Source: Colwellia psychrerythraea 34H
Lineage (GTDB): Bacteria > Pseudomonadota > Gammaproteobacteria > Enterobacterales > Alteromonadaceae
Assembly (NCBI RefSeq): GCF_000012325.1
Contig: NC_003910.7
Span: forward strand, 3,472,001 to 3,536,000
Direction of reading: 5' to 3'
DNA length: 64,000 bases
How positions within the stretch are numbered: the first letter of the stretch is position 1; each line of letters begins with the position of its first letter. The notes under the pieces were generated by a model. It saw nothing but the letters and a program-made list of their open reading frames with translations. It did no database searches and had not been told where the DNA came from. The translations under genes and the position numbers were made by a program. Shown here in pieces: positions 17,029 to 25,799 of the stretch.

Positions 17029-17199
17029 TACCCGTTACCATTCAAGATGCAGGACTTCAGTGGGAATTAAAATTACTTTAGACAAGGCAAATAATTTAAG
17101 CATAGTCATTCTATGGTTTGATTATTTAACGCCGTATAAAGTGACTTTAAACCCATCGAAGAAGCACTCTGAAACTTGCATCTTGATTGGTGACGGGTA
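17029..17199. mobile_element. Miniature inverted-repeat element (TACCCG type, 171 bp)
   Basis: Terminal inverted repeats: left end begins TACCCGTTACCATTCAAGAT, right end in reverse TACCCGTCACCAATCAAGAT, continuing into GC(A)..TTCAG on both sides. No coding capacity. TA stands before the left end; the matching TA after the right end has decayed to AA. The interior shares segments such as CG(C)CGTATAAAG with the longer element at 29893-30154, so they belong to one family. Confidence 0.8.
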
Positions 17200-17438
17200 A
17201 ATACTTATTATAAGATTCTAGACCATAGAAAAAATGCTTCCATGAATATGGGTATTTAAGCGTTATATTTAAGGCAAATATTCAGGTGATTAATGGACGA
17301 ATTAAACGTAATAAGTAAGCACTGGCATCAGAGGGTTCAGTGCGAGTATAGTGTTGGTGTAGTAATTTTATGTAAAGCACAACGGTTCAAGGAAAATTAT
17401 TCAAATTAAAAATTCGCAGTATTTATATCTGCACAATA

Positions 17439-17462
17439 AAAAACGCCCAAAAAAGCGTTTTT
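17439..17462. terminator. Bidirectional intrinsic terminator
   Basis: AAAAACGC and GCGTTTTT pair around an 8-base loop, with T-runs available on both strands. It is about 75 bp after the stop of the minus-strand lipoprotein gene and probably ends that transcript. Confidence 0.7.
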
Positions 17463-17535
17463 AAATAATGAACCTGAAAAAGAGCCTCACTATCACTATG
17501 AGTCATCGAACACGCTCTTTAACTAAGTCGTTCCA

Positions 17536-18054
17536 TTAATTGACATCAAATGTTCTTACGCCGTTAGCATCAGTGTCATTTTCCCATACTTCATATCTTG
17601 GGTTTTTCATGTCTTCAAAATACCAGATAGCCATCACTAAACGATTCTTATCGTTTGCAACGTTTAATGTGCCAGCGTAGTCACTTTGAATAGAAGTACG
17701 TAGTAAGCAGCTGTTATAATTTACTTTAATACCCTCTTCTCCGTCAGTAAAGTCGGTACACAATGATAAATAAGCATTGCGATTACCGTCATTCTTGTAA
17801 CTGACCGCTAAGGCATATTCTGGCTTAAGAAGAAATTTTCTTGAGACAATAAGATCAGCCGTTGACTCATAAGTGGCATTCGGATCTGGCTCAACAATCG
17901 TGCTTACCGCTGGAGGTTCAGGCACTTCGGCCACAGGCTCTTCAACTGCTACTACAACAGGATCAGGCGTCGAAGAATCGTCACTTCCACCTCCGCCACA
18001 CCCCATCATTAGTAAACTCATTAGAAATATCAAAGTATTGTTAGTAAGTTTCAT
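17536..18054 (-). CDS. Small lipoprotein of unknown function
   Basis: A 172-residue protein started at ATG 18054, which follows an AAGGAT ribosome-binding site; the frame extends further upstream into the preceding gene but without a start signal. The N-terminus is a lipoprotein signal (MKLTNNTLIFLMSLLMMGC, lipid-attachment Cys19) followed by a Gly/Ser/Asp-rich and Pro/Val/Glu-rich linker, then a compact domain of about 110 residues with two cysteines (SLCTDF and NSCLL) that could form a disulphide. No family recognised. It starts 10 bp after the stop of the LruC gene, so the two are expressed together and may form a surface complex. Confidence 0.75.
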   Translation of the reverse strand: MKLTNNTLIFLMSLLMMGCGGGGSDDSSTPDPVVVAVEEPVAEVPEPPAVSTIVEPDPNATYESTADLIVSRKFLLKPEYALAVSYKNDGNRNAYLSLCTDFTDGEEGIKVNYNSCLLRTSIQSDYAGTLNVANDKNRLVMAIWYFEDMKNPRYEVWENDTDANGVRTFDVN

Positions 18055-18064
18055 GGGTTTATCC

Positions 18065-20173
18065 TTATTGTTTAAATACATTGTTAGTAGCGCTATTTTC
18101 AACGGTAAACCAATCTACATTTAATTCACCTGAAGAAGTAACGAAGCTATGAAAGTTTGGATAAGCATATTTAATATCCATATACTCTACTGGATGCTCC
18201 CACTCATAAGGAATGCTAATAGCCCACGGCATACCATTAGCATTAATAAAGTACTCTCCAATTTCAGCATTTGAAGCATCATCGCCACGACCTAAGAAAT
18301 TCGCTTGAAAGGCTTCTGTCGGTGCTTGATTTTTAAGGTGTATCTCAAACCTTCTACCCGGCGCCTCCCCAAATACGTAGTTTCTTTCTTGCCCTTCAGT
18401 AGAGAAGATAAAGGGGTCATAAGGGAAATCTGCTACATCAACTTTGTTTACATTAGCTTCCATAGGAATTTCCAATGAAAAGGTCATTTGAATGTTTGAA
18501 CCACACTCCGCCTCTGTTCGATAATACTTACAGTCTTCACCGGCAGTAACAAAATCCCAGAGATCATTGGCGATAATAAAAATCGCTTCATCTCTATCTG
18601 CTTCAAGTGGCGTAACACCTTGTTCAACTCCATTTATCTTGAAAATTAAACGACCAGTATCTACTTGATTTCTAAGTAATCCAGGTAGTCTAAAGGCAAA
18701 ACCGTTACGGTAAGATGCTCCAATGGCTACGATCTCTCCTTCTATTTTAACGCGCATTAAAGTCCCTTCTACGTCGTAAGATGACAGGCGATAATGCGCA
18801 ACTAAATCATTCATATCGTAATCACCTACCAGTGGCCAATTATCTTCAAAAGCCAGCGTTGCCCAACCGCCTGCAGAAGGATAATGAGTTGCGGTTACAT
18901 CTTGCTCCGCAATATCAATGGCATAATCTTCTACTTCACCATCAGAAACGCCACCAATAGGCGATAAAGATGCTTGAGAACTTAATCTAAATCGCGCCCA
19001 AGTTGAGCCTGGTTCACTCCAAGTTGGCACATCGTAAGCGACAATATTACTGCCAGTACTCACTGCTTCTGCCGTTATAATTTGCTCATCAGCATCAAAC
19101 GTTCCGTCTTTATCTGAATCGATCCAAGCGTTCACAAAGCCATCTGCCGAAGAGGTGATATCAACAATCGAGGTTTTACCTGATTCAACACCGGTTACAA
19201 AATCAATACCGTCATTGTCATTTACCCCAGAGCCATCGTCTGCGTAAGCATTCGGTTCACTCACCACGGTTTCACCCAAAAATAAGGTACCGTCGCCTAC
19301 ATCATGGCGCGCACCATTATTATTTATACTAGAGCCGTAAGAATCAGGAGCATCACCAAAATCGGTTGTAGGAGCATCAAGAGAAATAATAGGGGCAAGC
19401 GCACAACGTGCACCATCGTTATTACTAGAAGAAGGGCCATTTGCAAAAAATTCAGCTACTGGATAAGCCCAATTGGTATTAACTCTAAAAATTTTACCGT
19501 CATTGTTACGACTGATATATAAGTTACCGGTAACATCAAAATACACGGCACCAAATACACCGCCCTCACCCACGTTACTAAGTTTTACCGAAGTGCCCGC
19601 TTCAACATCAATCTTCCAAAGATTACCCCAGCGATCAACCGCGTAAGCAAAGCCGTTATCCGGATGAAAAGCCAAATCATAAATAGCGAGATTGAGGCTA
19701 GTGCCGCTAACAATATTCTCCATTTGCAAATAATCGTCACTGCCTTCATCTAATGAAACGCGATACAAACCATAATTACCACCAGGGCGATATAGATAAT
19801 AAGCATCTTCTACCACAGCAATATCACCCACATAGAAACCTTTATCAGGAAGATTAGCTAGCGGGATAGGGTCGACCTGAAAATCAGAACCAATACGAAC
19901 GATAGTGCCGTAGTAGTAATTGAATGCGTATAAATAGCGGTCATGCACACTAAATGCCAGTGCATTCATTTTTTGTTGGTTCCAGTCAACAGGTGACGAT
20001 TTCTCGTAAAATCCCGTAGCAAGCTGAACACTATATAAGTTTGCTAACTTATCCTGAATTAAAAAAGCTTCTGCTGGGCACTCAGTAAAAGATTGTGCCT
20101 GTAAGCCAACGTTGGTCATACCTATGGCAAGAATAATGCCTTTAACTGTGTTTTTTCTGACTGAATTTAACAT
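18065..20173 (-). CDS. LruC-domain surface protein with GEVED domain
   Basis: A 702-residue exported protein. After the signal peptide (MLNSVRKNTVKGIILAIGMT..., cleavage after LQAQ) comes a six-bladed-propeller-like region of about 230 residues (YLYAFNYYYGTIVRIG, GFAYAVDRWGNLWKID; DUF6923-like), then a DFGDAPDSYG segment leading into a GEVED domain with Asp-rich calcium-type loops (DSDKDGTFDADE, SDGEVEDYAIDI), and a C-terminal LruC domain starting GWATLAFEDNWPLVGDYDMND. LruC proteins are outer-surface proteins in Leptospira and many marine bacteria; their molecular role is not established. ATG 20173 is chosen over GTG 20185 because the GTG is part of the GAGGTG ribosome-binding site. Confidence 0.85.
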   Translation of the reverse strand: MLNSVRKNTVKGIILAIGMTNVGLQAQSFTECPAEAFLIQDKLANLYSVQLATGFYEKSSPVDWNQQKMNALAFSVHDRYLYAFNYYYGTIVRIGSDFQVDPIPLANLPDKGFYVGDIAVVEDAYYLYRPGGNYGLYRVSLDEGSDDYLQMENIVSGTSLNLAIYDLAFHPDNGFAYAVDRWGNLWKIDVEAGTSVKLSNVGEGGVFGAVYFDVTGNLYISRNNDGKIFRVNTNWAYPVAEFFANGPSSSNNDGARCALAPIISLDAPTTDFGDAPDSYGSSINNNGARHDVGDGTLFLGETVVSEPNAYADDGSGVNDNDGIDFVTGVESGKTSIVDITSSADGFVNAWIDSDKDGTFDADEQIITAEAVSTGSNIVAYDVPTWSEPGSTWARFRLSSQASLSPIGGVSDGEVEDYAIDIAEQDVTATHYPSAGGWATLAFEDNWPLVGDYDMNDLVAHYRLSSYDVEGTLMRVKIEGEIVAIGASYRNGFAFRLPGLLRNQVDTGRLIFKINGVEQGVTPLEADRDEAIFIIANDLWDFVTAGEDCKYYRTEAECGSNIQMTFSLEIPMEANVNKVDVADFPYDPFIFSTEGQERNYVFGEAPGRRFEIHLKNQAPTEAFQANFLGRGDDASNAEIGEYFINANGMPWAISIPYEWEHPVEYMDIKYAYPNFHSFVTSSGELNVDWFTVENSATNNVFKQ

Positions 20174-20185
20174 AGTGAACTTCAC

Positions 20186-20221
20186 CTCTACATAAAATTT
20201 ATTATTGCTATCTATGTAGAG
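20186..20221 (-). promoter_or_regulatory. Leader hairpin overlapping the LruC ribosome-binding site
   Basis: In the minus-strand transcript CTCTACATA (20221-20213) can pair perfectly with TATGTAGAG (20194-20186) around an 18-base loop. The 3' arm contains the first half of the AGAGGTGA ribosome-binding site of the LruC gene, so the folded leader would hide it. An AT-rich nine-pair stem is weak enough to respond to temperature or a bound factor; the role is inferred. Confidence 0.45.
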
Positions 20222-20420
20222 AGCAAAAAGTGCACCAACAATACATAACTATAAAATTCAAAGACTTACATAGATAAGTATGTATTAACTGAGTAGCAAG
20301 TTACTGAGGTTTTGCGATATGAAAATGCAAATTGCAAAATGAAACAATTAATCAGTACATAACTCGCGTTAATATAAGCATCTACATCGCCTATATTTTC
20401 TAAATTAGTACTAACCAATA

Positions 20421-21266
20421 ATGATGACTGAATTGAACAAGCTGATAAAATTAAAAGACTTAGGTAACTTAACTAACAAAACAGTCCCGTTATTAAAAGC
20501 ATTACCCGCTTTACCTCTCTTGGTTTTTTGTTTGTTTGGCTTTACAGCCCAAATACAAGCCAGTGTGATTAGTCCATTTACTACAAAAGCATTTAGTGAC
20601 TTTCATCAGTGTGATAAAACGTTTGAATATGATGTTTACTTTCTTGGGGGAAAAGTGGGTTATTTACACCGAAAAATAATGTGGGATAACAGCGCAGCGG
20701 CTAGAAAAGCAACCGTAACGTCATTCGGTGAAGTGACTTTTTTGTGGCTTGATTCAAGCTACCAACAACAAAGCACTATGTACTACTCACCTCAGTCTAA
20801 TCACTTTTTAACGCCTAGTTTTTCACAAAAACTAACTGGCCTTAAATCAAGAGAAATGACTGCTGAGATTTCTGATAACGGGCTTTCATCAACGGTAACG
20901 TTAGATGCTGAAGTTTCTCACTACCAACATAAAAACAAAAGCGAGAATAATCCTTTATATGACCTAGATACCTTAGGGGCACAAATTCGGCTCAATTTGC
21001 TGCAAGGAAAGTCATGCTTTACCTTATTTCGCCAAGGGAGTAAAAAAATTGAACGTTATCAATTTGAAGTAACTGGACAGGAAGTCATTGTGCATGAAAA
21101 GTGGGGGGAAATAAAAACAACTAAAGTGGTTGAAGTAGGAGAACATGAAAATATCGTTTTATGGTTTTCGAGTGAACATGACCATCAACTGGTCAAGGCA
21201 GAATTGGATATGATATTTTCTCCAGTAGTCTGGTTATCTCACTTTTCTAAACAATGTGATTCATAG
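20421..21266 (+). CDS. Exported protein, DUF3108-like
   Basis: A 281-residue protein with a hydrophobic N-terminal segment (LPALPLLVFCLFGFTAQIQA) that acts as signal peptide, then a beta-rich domain beginning with CDKTFEYDVYFLGGKVGYLHR, the pattern of DUF3108-type periplasmic proteins (a lipocalin-like barrel). The rest alternates short strands (REMTAEISDNGLSSTVTL, YQFEVTGQEVIVHEKWG). Cys64-like, middle and C-terminal cysteines may form disulphides. Function unknown. Divergent from the LruC gene, with about 240 bp between them. Confidence 0.65.
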   Translation: MMTELNKLIKLKDLGNLTNKTVPLLKALPALPLLVFCLFGFTAQIQASVISPFTTKAFSDFHQCDKTFEYDVYFLGGKVGYLHRKIMWDNSAAARKATVTSFGEVTFLWLDSSYQQQSTMYYSPQSNHFLTPSFSQKLTGLKSREMTAEISDNGLSSTVTLDAEVSHYQHKNKSENNPLYDLDTLGAQIRLNLLQGKSCFTLFRQGSKKIERYQFEVTGQEVIVHEKWGEIKTTKVVEVGEHENIVLWFSSEHDHQLVKAELDMIFSPVVWLSHFSKQCDS

Positions 21267-21283
21267 CAAAAACGTGAGCTTTA

Positions 21284-21440
21284 TACCAATCAGATTAATT
21301 AATGGTTCAAATTTTAATGAGGGTAAATTTTCAAGAATAAGGCGCTTGATTGAGTAATAGCTGGCTATTGGGATTGAAAGCAACGATGTTATTGAATATT
21401 TAGACCATTTAAAGAGATCACTTAGTTAGTCTGATTGGTA
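21284..21440. mobile_element. Miniature inverted-repeat element (TACCAA type, 157 bp)
   Basis: Left end TACCAATCAGATTAATTAA and right end, reversed, TACCAATCAGACTAACTAAG are matching terminal inverted repeats. TA precedes the left end; the right-hand copy has become TT. It contains no gene. It ends 3 bp before the stop codon of the following minus-strand gene, so it now forms that gene's 3' flank. Confidence 0.75.
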
Positions 21441-21443
21441 TTA

Positions 21444-21863
21444 CTAAGTTCTTTGGTTGGTAATGGTCCAGACATCAACATCAAGGTTATTGTCAGCAAT
21501 AGCTTTGTTTAAACGCTTTAAAAATCTATCTTTGGTTCTTGGATTAACAATTAAAACAATGCCCGCTTTTTTGCCTGTCATGGCTGAATAAAATAACGCC
21601 TGCCCTAAAGACTCAGCCCATTTTTTTCCCCAATCATATTCAATCGCGTGGGTAGCCGTTAAACAATCAACCCGCGTTTTATCCGCTAAGACATGCTCAA
21701 CCTCTCCCTGACAATAAGCATCAACAAAGTCTGCTTCATGCCATTTCCCTGATTTAGCTGTCTTTGCTTGAGCCAAAGAACACGTAGACAAAAATGCAAT
21801 CACAGCGAATAGCTTGAATGATGCGACTAACACGCGCGGTATAGAGGAAAATTGTTTAATCAT
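21444..21863 (-). CDS. Exported conserved hypothetical protein
   Basis: A 139-residue protein with a signal peptide (VASFKLFAVIAFLSTCSLAQA). The mature part holds YCQGEVEHVL, RVDCLTATHAIEYDWGKKWAESLGQALFYSAMTGKKAGIVLIV, then a short helical end. The order E...D...(A)IEYD...K...GQ...YY resembles the core of the PD-(D/E)XK nuclease fold, but exported versions of unknown activity exist and I cannot confirm catalysis. Function not assigned. Confidence 0.6.
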   Translation of the reverse strand: MIKQFSSIPRVLVASFKLFAVIAFLSTCSLAQAKTAKSGKWHEADFVDAYCQGEVEHVLADKTRVDCLTATHAIEYDWGKKWAESLGQALFYSAMTGKKAGIVLIVNPRTKDRFLKRLNKAIADNNLDVDVWTITNQRT

Positions 21864-22150
21864 TTATTGAATTCTAATCTTTTATTATTATTGTTACGTA
21901 TTGATGTTCTGACTGAACGAAATTTTGAATACATCAAGTTCATTATTCGCTGCCTATTGTAACCTAGCGCACGGCCTTTGGCGCGGCTAATTCCAGCATA
22001 GGTTTACACTTTTATACACTTTGAGCTGTTATCTCACCATTGTGATGAAATTGTGATAATTCAGTGACCATATAGCGATATCAGTCATTTATACTTTAGG
22101 TTAAGTTTAACAAATCAATCGCTCTTCACTGGTTGAGTCAGGATAAAATT

Positions 22151-23521
22151 ATGAAAAATATATTGTTCATCATAGCTCTCGCATTAATTTCGATACTTAC
22201 CGTTTATGCTGTGGCACCAAAATCCACTGAGTATTCAACAACAAACTCAACGATTAACTCAACCAATACGCAAAGTGATATCGAAAAAATGATGCCAAAA
22301 TCATCAAACTCAACAAAAGAAATGCCTGCAACCACGCATTTAGATAGCATTGTACTTGGTGCTGGTTGTTTCTGGGGCGCTGAAAAAAGATATCAGGCAA
22401 TTCCAGGTGTTGTTGATGCTATCTCAGGTTATGCCGATGGTAAGAATGTCAGCGCTAGTTATCGAGAAATTACCCAGAGAAAAAATAAATACAATGAAGA
22501 TAACCATGCAGAAGTCGTTAAGGTTATTTTTAATAGCGCAAAGGTTAGTTTGGAAACTATTTTACAAAGTTACTATGAGGGACACGATCCAACGCAGCTT
22601 AACCGTCAAGGCAATGATATTGGCACGCAATATCGTTCAACGATATTAACGAGTAATGAACAACAAAATGATATTGCACAGAAAGTAACGGCTCAGTATC
22701 AAACATTATTAAATGACGCAGGTTATGGAAATATCGCCACAAAAATAAGTTCACTTAGTAAGTTTTTTGAAGCTGAGCAATATCATCAGGATTATTTAGC
22801 CAAGAACCCAAATGGTTATTGTCCAGATCACTCTACTGGCGTTAAGTTTGATGCTGATGCCAGTAAACCGGGACTAGCCAGTCAAAAAATTGATAATACG
22901 CCCTTACTAACTGGCAAACATATTATTGTCATTGAATCAGAAAATTATTGCCCTTATTGTGAGAAATTCAAAAAGAACGTCGCTAATGATTACAAAGGTT
23001 CGATTGCAATAAACTTTCGTTTAGCTAGCCAACTTAAAGGCCTAACGATTAAGACTGAAACTTGGGCGACTCCCACTATTATATTTATTGAAGACGGTGA
23101 AGAGGTATTTGGTAAACAAGGATACATGAGCCCTGACTATTTCTATAAAGCATTAGGCGCTTTTAAATTAGGGAAAAGTGAAGCCTTTAATGTCGCGTTT
23201 GACGAAGGTACTGATAGCCGTTTTTGTAAAGAATATGAAATATTCAAGAACACTCCTGATGGCGTTTTTATAGATAAGCTAAGTGGTGCACCATTATTTG
23301 ATACTGACGACCGTTTTAACTCTGCTTCTGGTTGGTTATCTTTTACTAAAGCAGTTGACGGTTCAGTTATTGAAAAACCTGATAACCGTTACGGTATGGT
23401 ACGCACAGAAATTCGCTCTAAAACCTCAGGTATTCATTTGGGCCACGTATTTCCAGATGGTCCGAATGGACAACCAAGATTTTGTATTAACGCCACGGTA
23501 TTGGAATTCAAAGCAAGGTAA
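22151..23521 (+). CDS. MsrA-thioredoxin-MsrB triple-domain methionine sulfoxide reductase
   Basis: A 456-residue exported or membrane-anchored fusion. After an N-terminal membrane segment (residues 3-22) and a Ser/Thr/Asn-rich linker comes an MsrA domain with the catalytic GCFWG (Cys73), ending near YHQDYLAKNPNGYC; then a thioredoxin-like domain with CPYC (267-270); then an MsrB domain with SGAPLFD...GWLSF and the catalytic cysteine in RFCINATVLEF (Cys445). The two CxxC zinc pairs usual in MsrB are absent. It should reduce both S- and R-methionine sulfoxide in envelope proteins, with the middle domain delivering electrons. The domain order differs from Neisseria PilB, where thioredoxin is first. 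Start ATG 22151 follows AGGA; an upstream TTG (22133) is less likely. Confidence 0.9.
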   Translation: MKNILFIIALALISILTVYAVAPKSTEYSTTNSTINSTNTQSDIEKMMPKSSNSTKEMPATTHLDSIVLGAGCFWGAEKRYQAIPGVVDAISGYADGKNVSASYREITQRKNKYNEDNHAEVVKVIFNSAKVSLETILQSYYEGHDPTQLNRQGNDIGTQYRSTILTSNEQQNDIAQKVTAQYQTLLNDAGYGNIATKISSLSKFFEAEQYHQDYLAKNPNGYCPDHSTGVKFDADASKPGLASQKIDNTPLLTGKHIIVIESENYCPYCEKFKKNVANDYKGSIAINFRLASQLKGLTIKTETWATPTIIFIEDGEEVFGKQGYMSPDYFYKALGAFKLGKSEAFNVAFDEGTDSRFCKEYEIFKNTPDGVFIDKLSGAPLFDTDDRFNSASGWLSFTKAVDGSVIEKPDNRYGMVRTEIRSKTSGIHLGHVFPDGPNGQPRFCINATVLEFKAR

Positions 23522-23749
23522 TAGTTTTAAAATTACCTTCAGTTTTACGTTAAGTCTTACGTTAAGTTAATAGTAAATGTTTCAATGGTCATTCTCTGCC
23601 CTGTACTAAGATGTGAGGTTAATCTTACTGCAGGGCTGACAATGCTCACATAGCGTTCAAACAACAATAAATTCTCTCGTCATTTCATTAACTATTTCCA
23701 TCTTTGCTATACTTAATCCTAGAGACAAAAGCGTAAAGCAGAGGCAATT

Positions 23750-23845
23750 ATGACAACACTTTCCTTGGTCGTTGGATTATGTGCAATAGCACTTATCATA
23801 GGGTATTCGGTTCATGCTTATTATCACTACTTTAAGCACCATTAA
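23750..23845 (+). CDS. 31-residue single-pass membrane protein
   Basis: ATG 23750 follows a good ribosome-binding site (AGAGG, 6 bases upstream) and opens a 31-codon frame: one hydrophobic helix (LSLVVGLCAIALIIGYSVHA) then a His/Tyr-rich tail (YYHYFKHH). A TATACT -10-like box lies about 40 bp upstream. Such proteins are too short for automatic gene finders. No family is recognised; the His-rich tail could bind metal or haem, which is speculation. Confidence 0.5.
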   Translation: MTTLSLVVGLCAIALIIGYSVHAYYHYFKHH

Positions 23846-23880
23846 TTCGTTACTACCGATAGTCCTATCGCTAAAGCACA

Positions 23881-25515
23881 TTAGCGAACGCCATGCATAC
23901 CCCGCTTTAATAGCGGTGATATCAGTAAAACCACTACGCCTGTACCAATACCAATCCACATTAAAAACTCAAACAGCTGTGTATAAATAATAAGATTATC
24001 ACTCACACTATTAAGCTCTCCACCTTGGGTATCAATGGCCGCTAATTTTCCTAAACGCATGGCCAGCGTTTCAGACAGCGCCGTAGCCAAAAACCACACG
24101 CCCATTGATAAACCTACCACACGGTGTATCGCAAGCTTAGTCACTGCCGAAAGACCTACCGGAGAAAGACACAACTCACCCGTAGTATGAATTAGGTAAG
24201 CTAAAACTAACCACCATAAACTGATTTTCCCGGCCTCATCGGGAAATTGTGCCCCGAACACCAAAACACCAAAACCTAAACCTGCTTGAATAATACCTAG
24301 AGCAAATTTTATCGGAATATTAGGATTTAGCCGAAACTTCTCTAACCATACCCACAATGCAGCAAAAGGTAGGGCCAACATAATAATAAAACCTGCATTG
24401 AGAGCGCCAAATTGACCCGCAGTTATCTCAATGCCAGCAATATTTCTCTCAACGACTCTGTCGGCAAATAGCGTCATCGACCCCGCAGCTTGCTCGAACA
24501 AAGCCCAAAAAACGATGGTAGAGCCAATTAACACCATCAACACCAGCATTTGCTGAAACTCTTCCCTGCTGCCTTTTAATGCCGCATAACCGATTAACCC
24601 TACGCCCGAAACAACCAGTAAAACCTGCTGAGCCGCAAAAACCACCGGTTCATGTTGAATAACGAGCCAAAATACCGACAAACTTAAAATAGCCGTTAAA
24701 TAGATTAAGTACTCTCTACTAATTAAACCCCAAACTTTCTCGCTCAATACGGCAACGTCTGGTGGCTCTGCCAAACCACGTAAATATTTAAGGCCCTTAG
24801 TAAACGTCACCAAACCAAACAACATGCCGATGCCCGCAGCACCAAAACCGTAACGCCAGCCGTAGGTTTCCCCTAAGTAAACACAAATAATAGTGGCGGC
24901 AAAAGAGCCAAGGTTAATGCCCATATAAAAAATGGTAAAACCCGAGTCTCGACGGGGATCATCTTTACTATAGAGTTGACCTACTATGGTAGAAATATTG
25001 GGTTTTAAAAAACCAACCCCAACAACAATAAGGGATAGTGCAAAGTAGAAAACATTCAGCGCCGCTAAATCTTGAATTTTAATCGTTTCTGTTAAGAGAG
25101 TACCCGCACTAAGTACCGCGCCATTATTTAAGGTGAGATCTGAAGTTAAAATGGTACCTGCCGCATATTGAACCGCTTGATGGCCTTCAACAGCCATCAA
25201 TAAATGCCCCAAACAGAGTAGGATTCCACCGAATATCACTGACTTTTTCATGCCAAGATAGCGATCGGCTAACATGCCGCCTATAACGGGCAAGGTGTAA
25301 ACTAAACCAGCATATGAGCCTAATACTTCCAGGCCTTCTCCGTCAGAGAACAAATGGTATTTAGTTAAATATAAGAGCAGCAAATACTTCATGCCATAGA
25401 ATGAAAATCGCTCCCATAGTTCAGTAGCAAAACAAATATACAAACCTTTAGGGTGACCAAATAATTCATCTGTATTGACTTGTTTATCAATATCAATGCT
25501 ATCTGTTTTATCCAT
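23881..25515 (-). CDS. POT-family proton-dependent oligopeptide transporter
   Basis: A 544-residue inner-membrane protein of the PTR2/POT family of di-/tripeptide-proton symporters. The ExxER-type motif in FATELWERFSFYGMKYLLLLYL (the helix 1 proton-coupling site) and the PTR2 signature FYMGINLGSFAATIICVYLGETYGWRYGFG are both visible, and the size fits 14 helices. It stands alone, transcribed toward the tiny membrane-protein gene. Confidence 0.93.
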   Translation of the reverse strand: MDKTDSIDIDKQVNTDELFGHPKGLYICFATELWERFSFYGMKYLLLLYLTKYHLFSDGEGLEVLGSYAGLVYTLPVIGGMLADRYLGMKKSVIFGGILLCLGHLLMAVEGHQAVQYAAGTILTSDLTLNNGAVLSAGTLLTETIKIQDLAALNVFYFALSLIVVGVGFLKPNISTIVGQLYSKDDPRRDSGFTIFYMGINLGSFAATIICVYLGETYGWRYGFGAAGIGMLFGLVTFTKGLKYLRGLAEPPDVAVLSEKVWGLISREYLIYLTAILSLSVFWLVIQHEPVVFAAQQVLLVVSGVGLIGYAALKGSREEFQQMLVLMVLIGSTIVFWALFEQAAGSMTLFADRVVERNIAGIEITAGQFGALNAGFIIMLALPFAALWVWLEKFRLNPNIPIKFALGIIQAGLGFGVLVFGAQFPDEAGKISLWWLVLAYLIHTTGELCLSPVGLSAVTKLAIHRVVGLSMGVWFLATALSETLAMRLGKLAAIDTQGGELNSVSDNLIIYTQLFEFLMWIGIGTGVVVLLISPLLKRGMHGVR

Positions 25516-25799
25516 ATGTTCGCCATTCCTTGCAACAGAGAAAGTAATAAAAGAAGTATAGAGTGACTATCAAACTTATGCGAAAACTGACCTTGCTAAG
25601 TCAAATTGTTCCGCAGAATAATTAAGCAAAAGTGCTGGTGTCCACGTTTCGCTGAGCAACTTAAATTCTCTTATGAATACGTATGTAGGGGGATTGATAA
25701 CTATCTTCGCTTAATTTACGCTCAATTTAGTTGCTTAATCAGTAGTAACTTTCAGCCCTAAAAGTTTACAACAATAAAAATAATATAAACGAGGAATGC

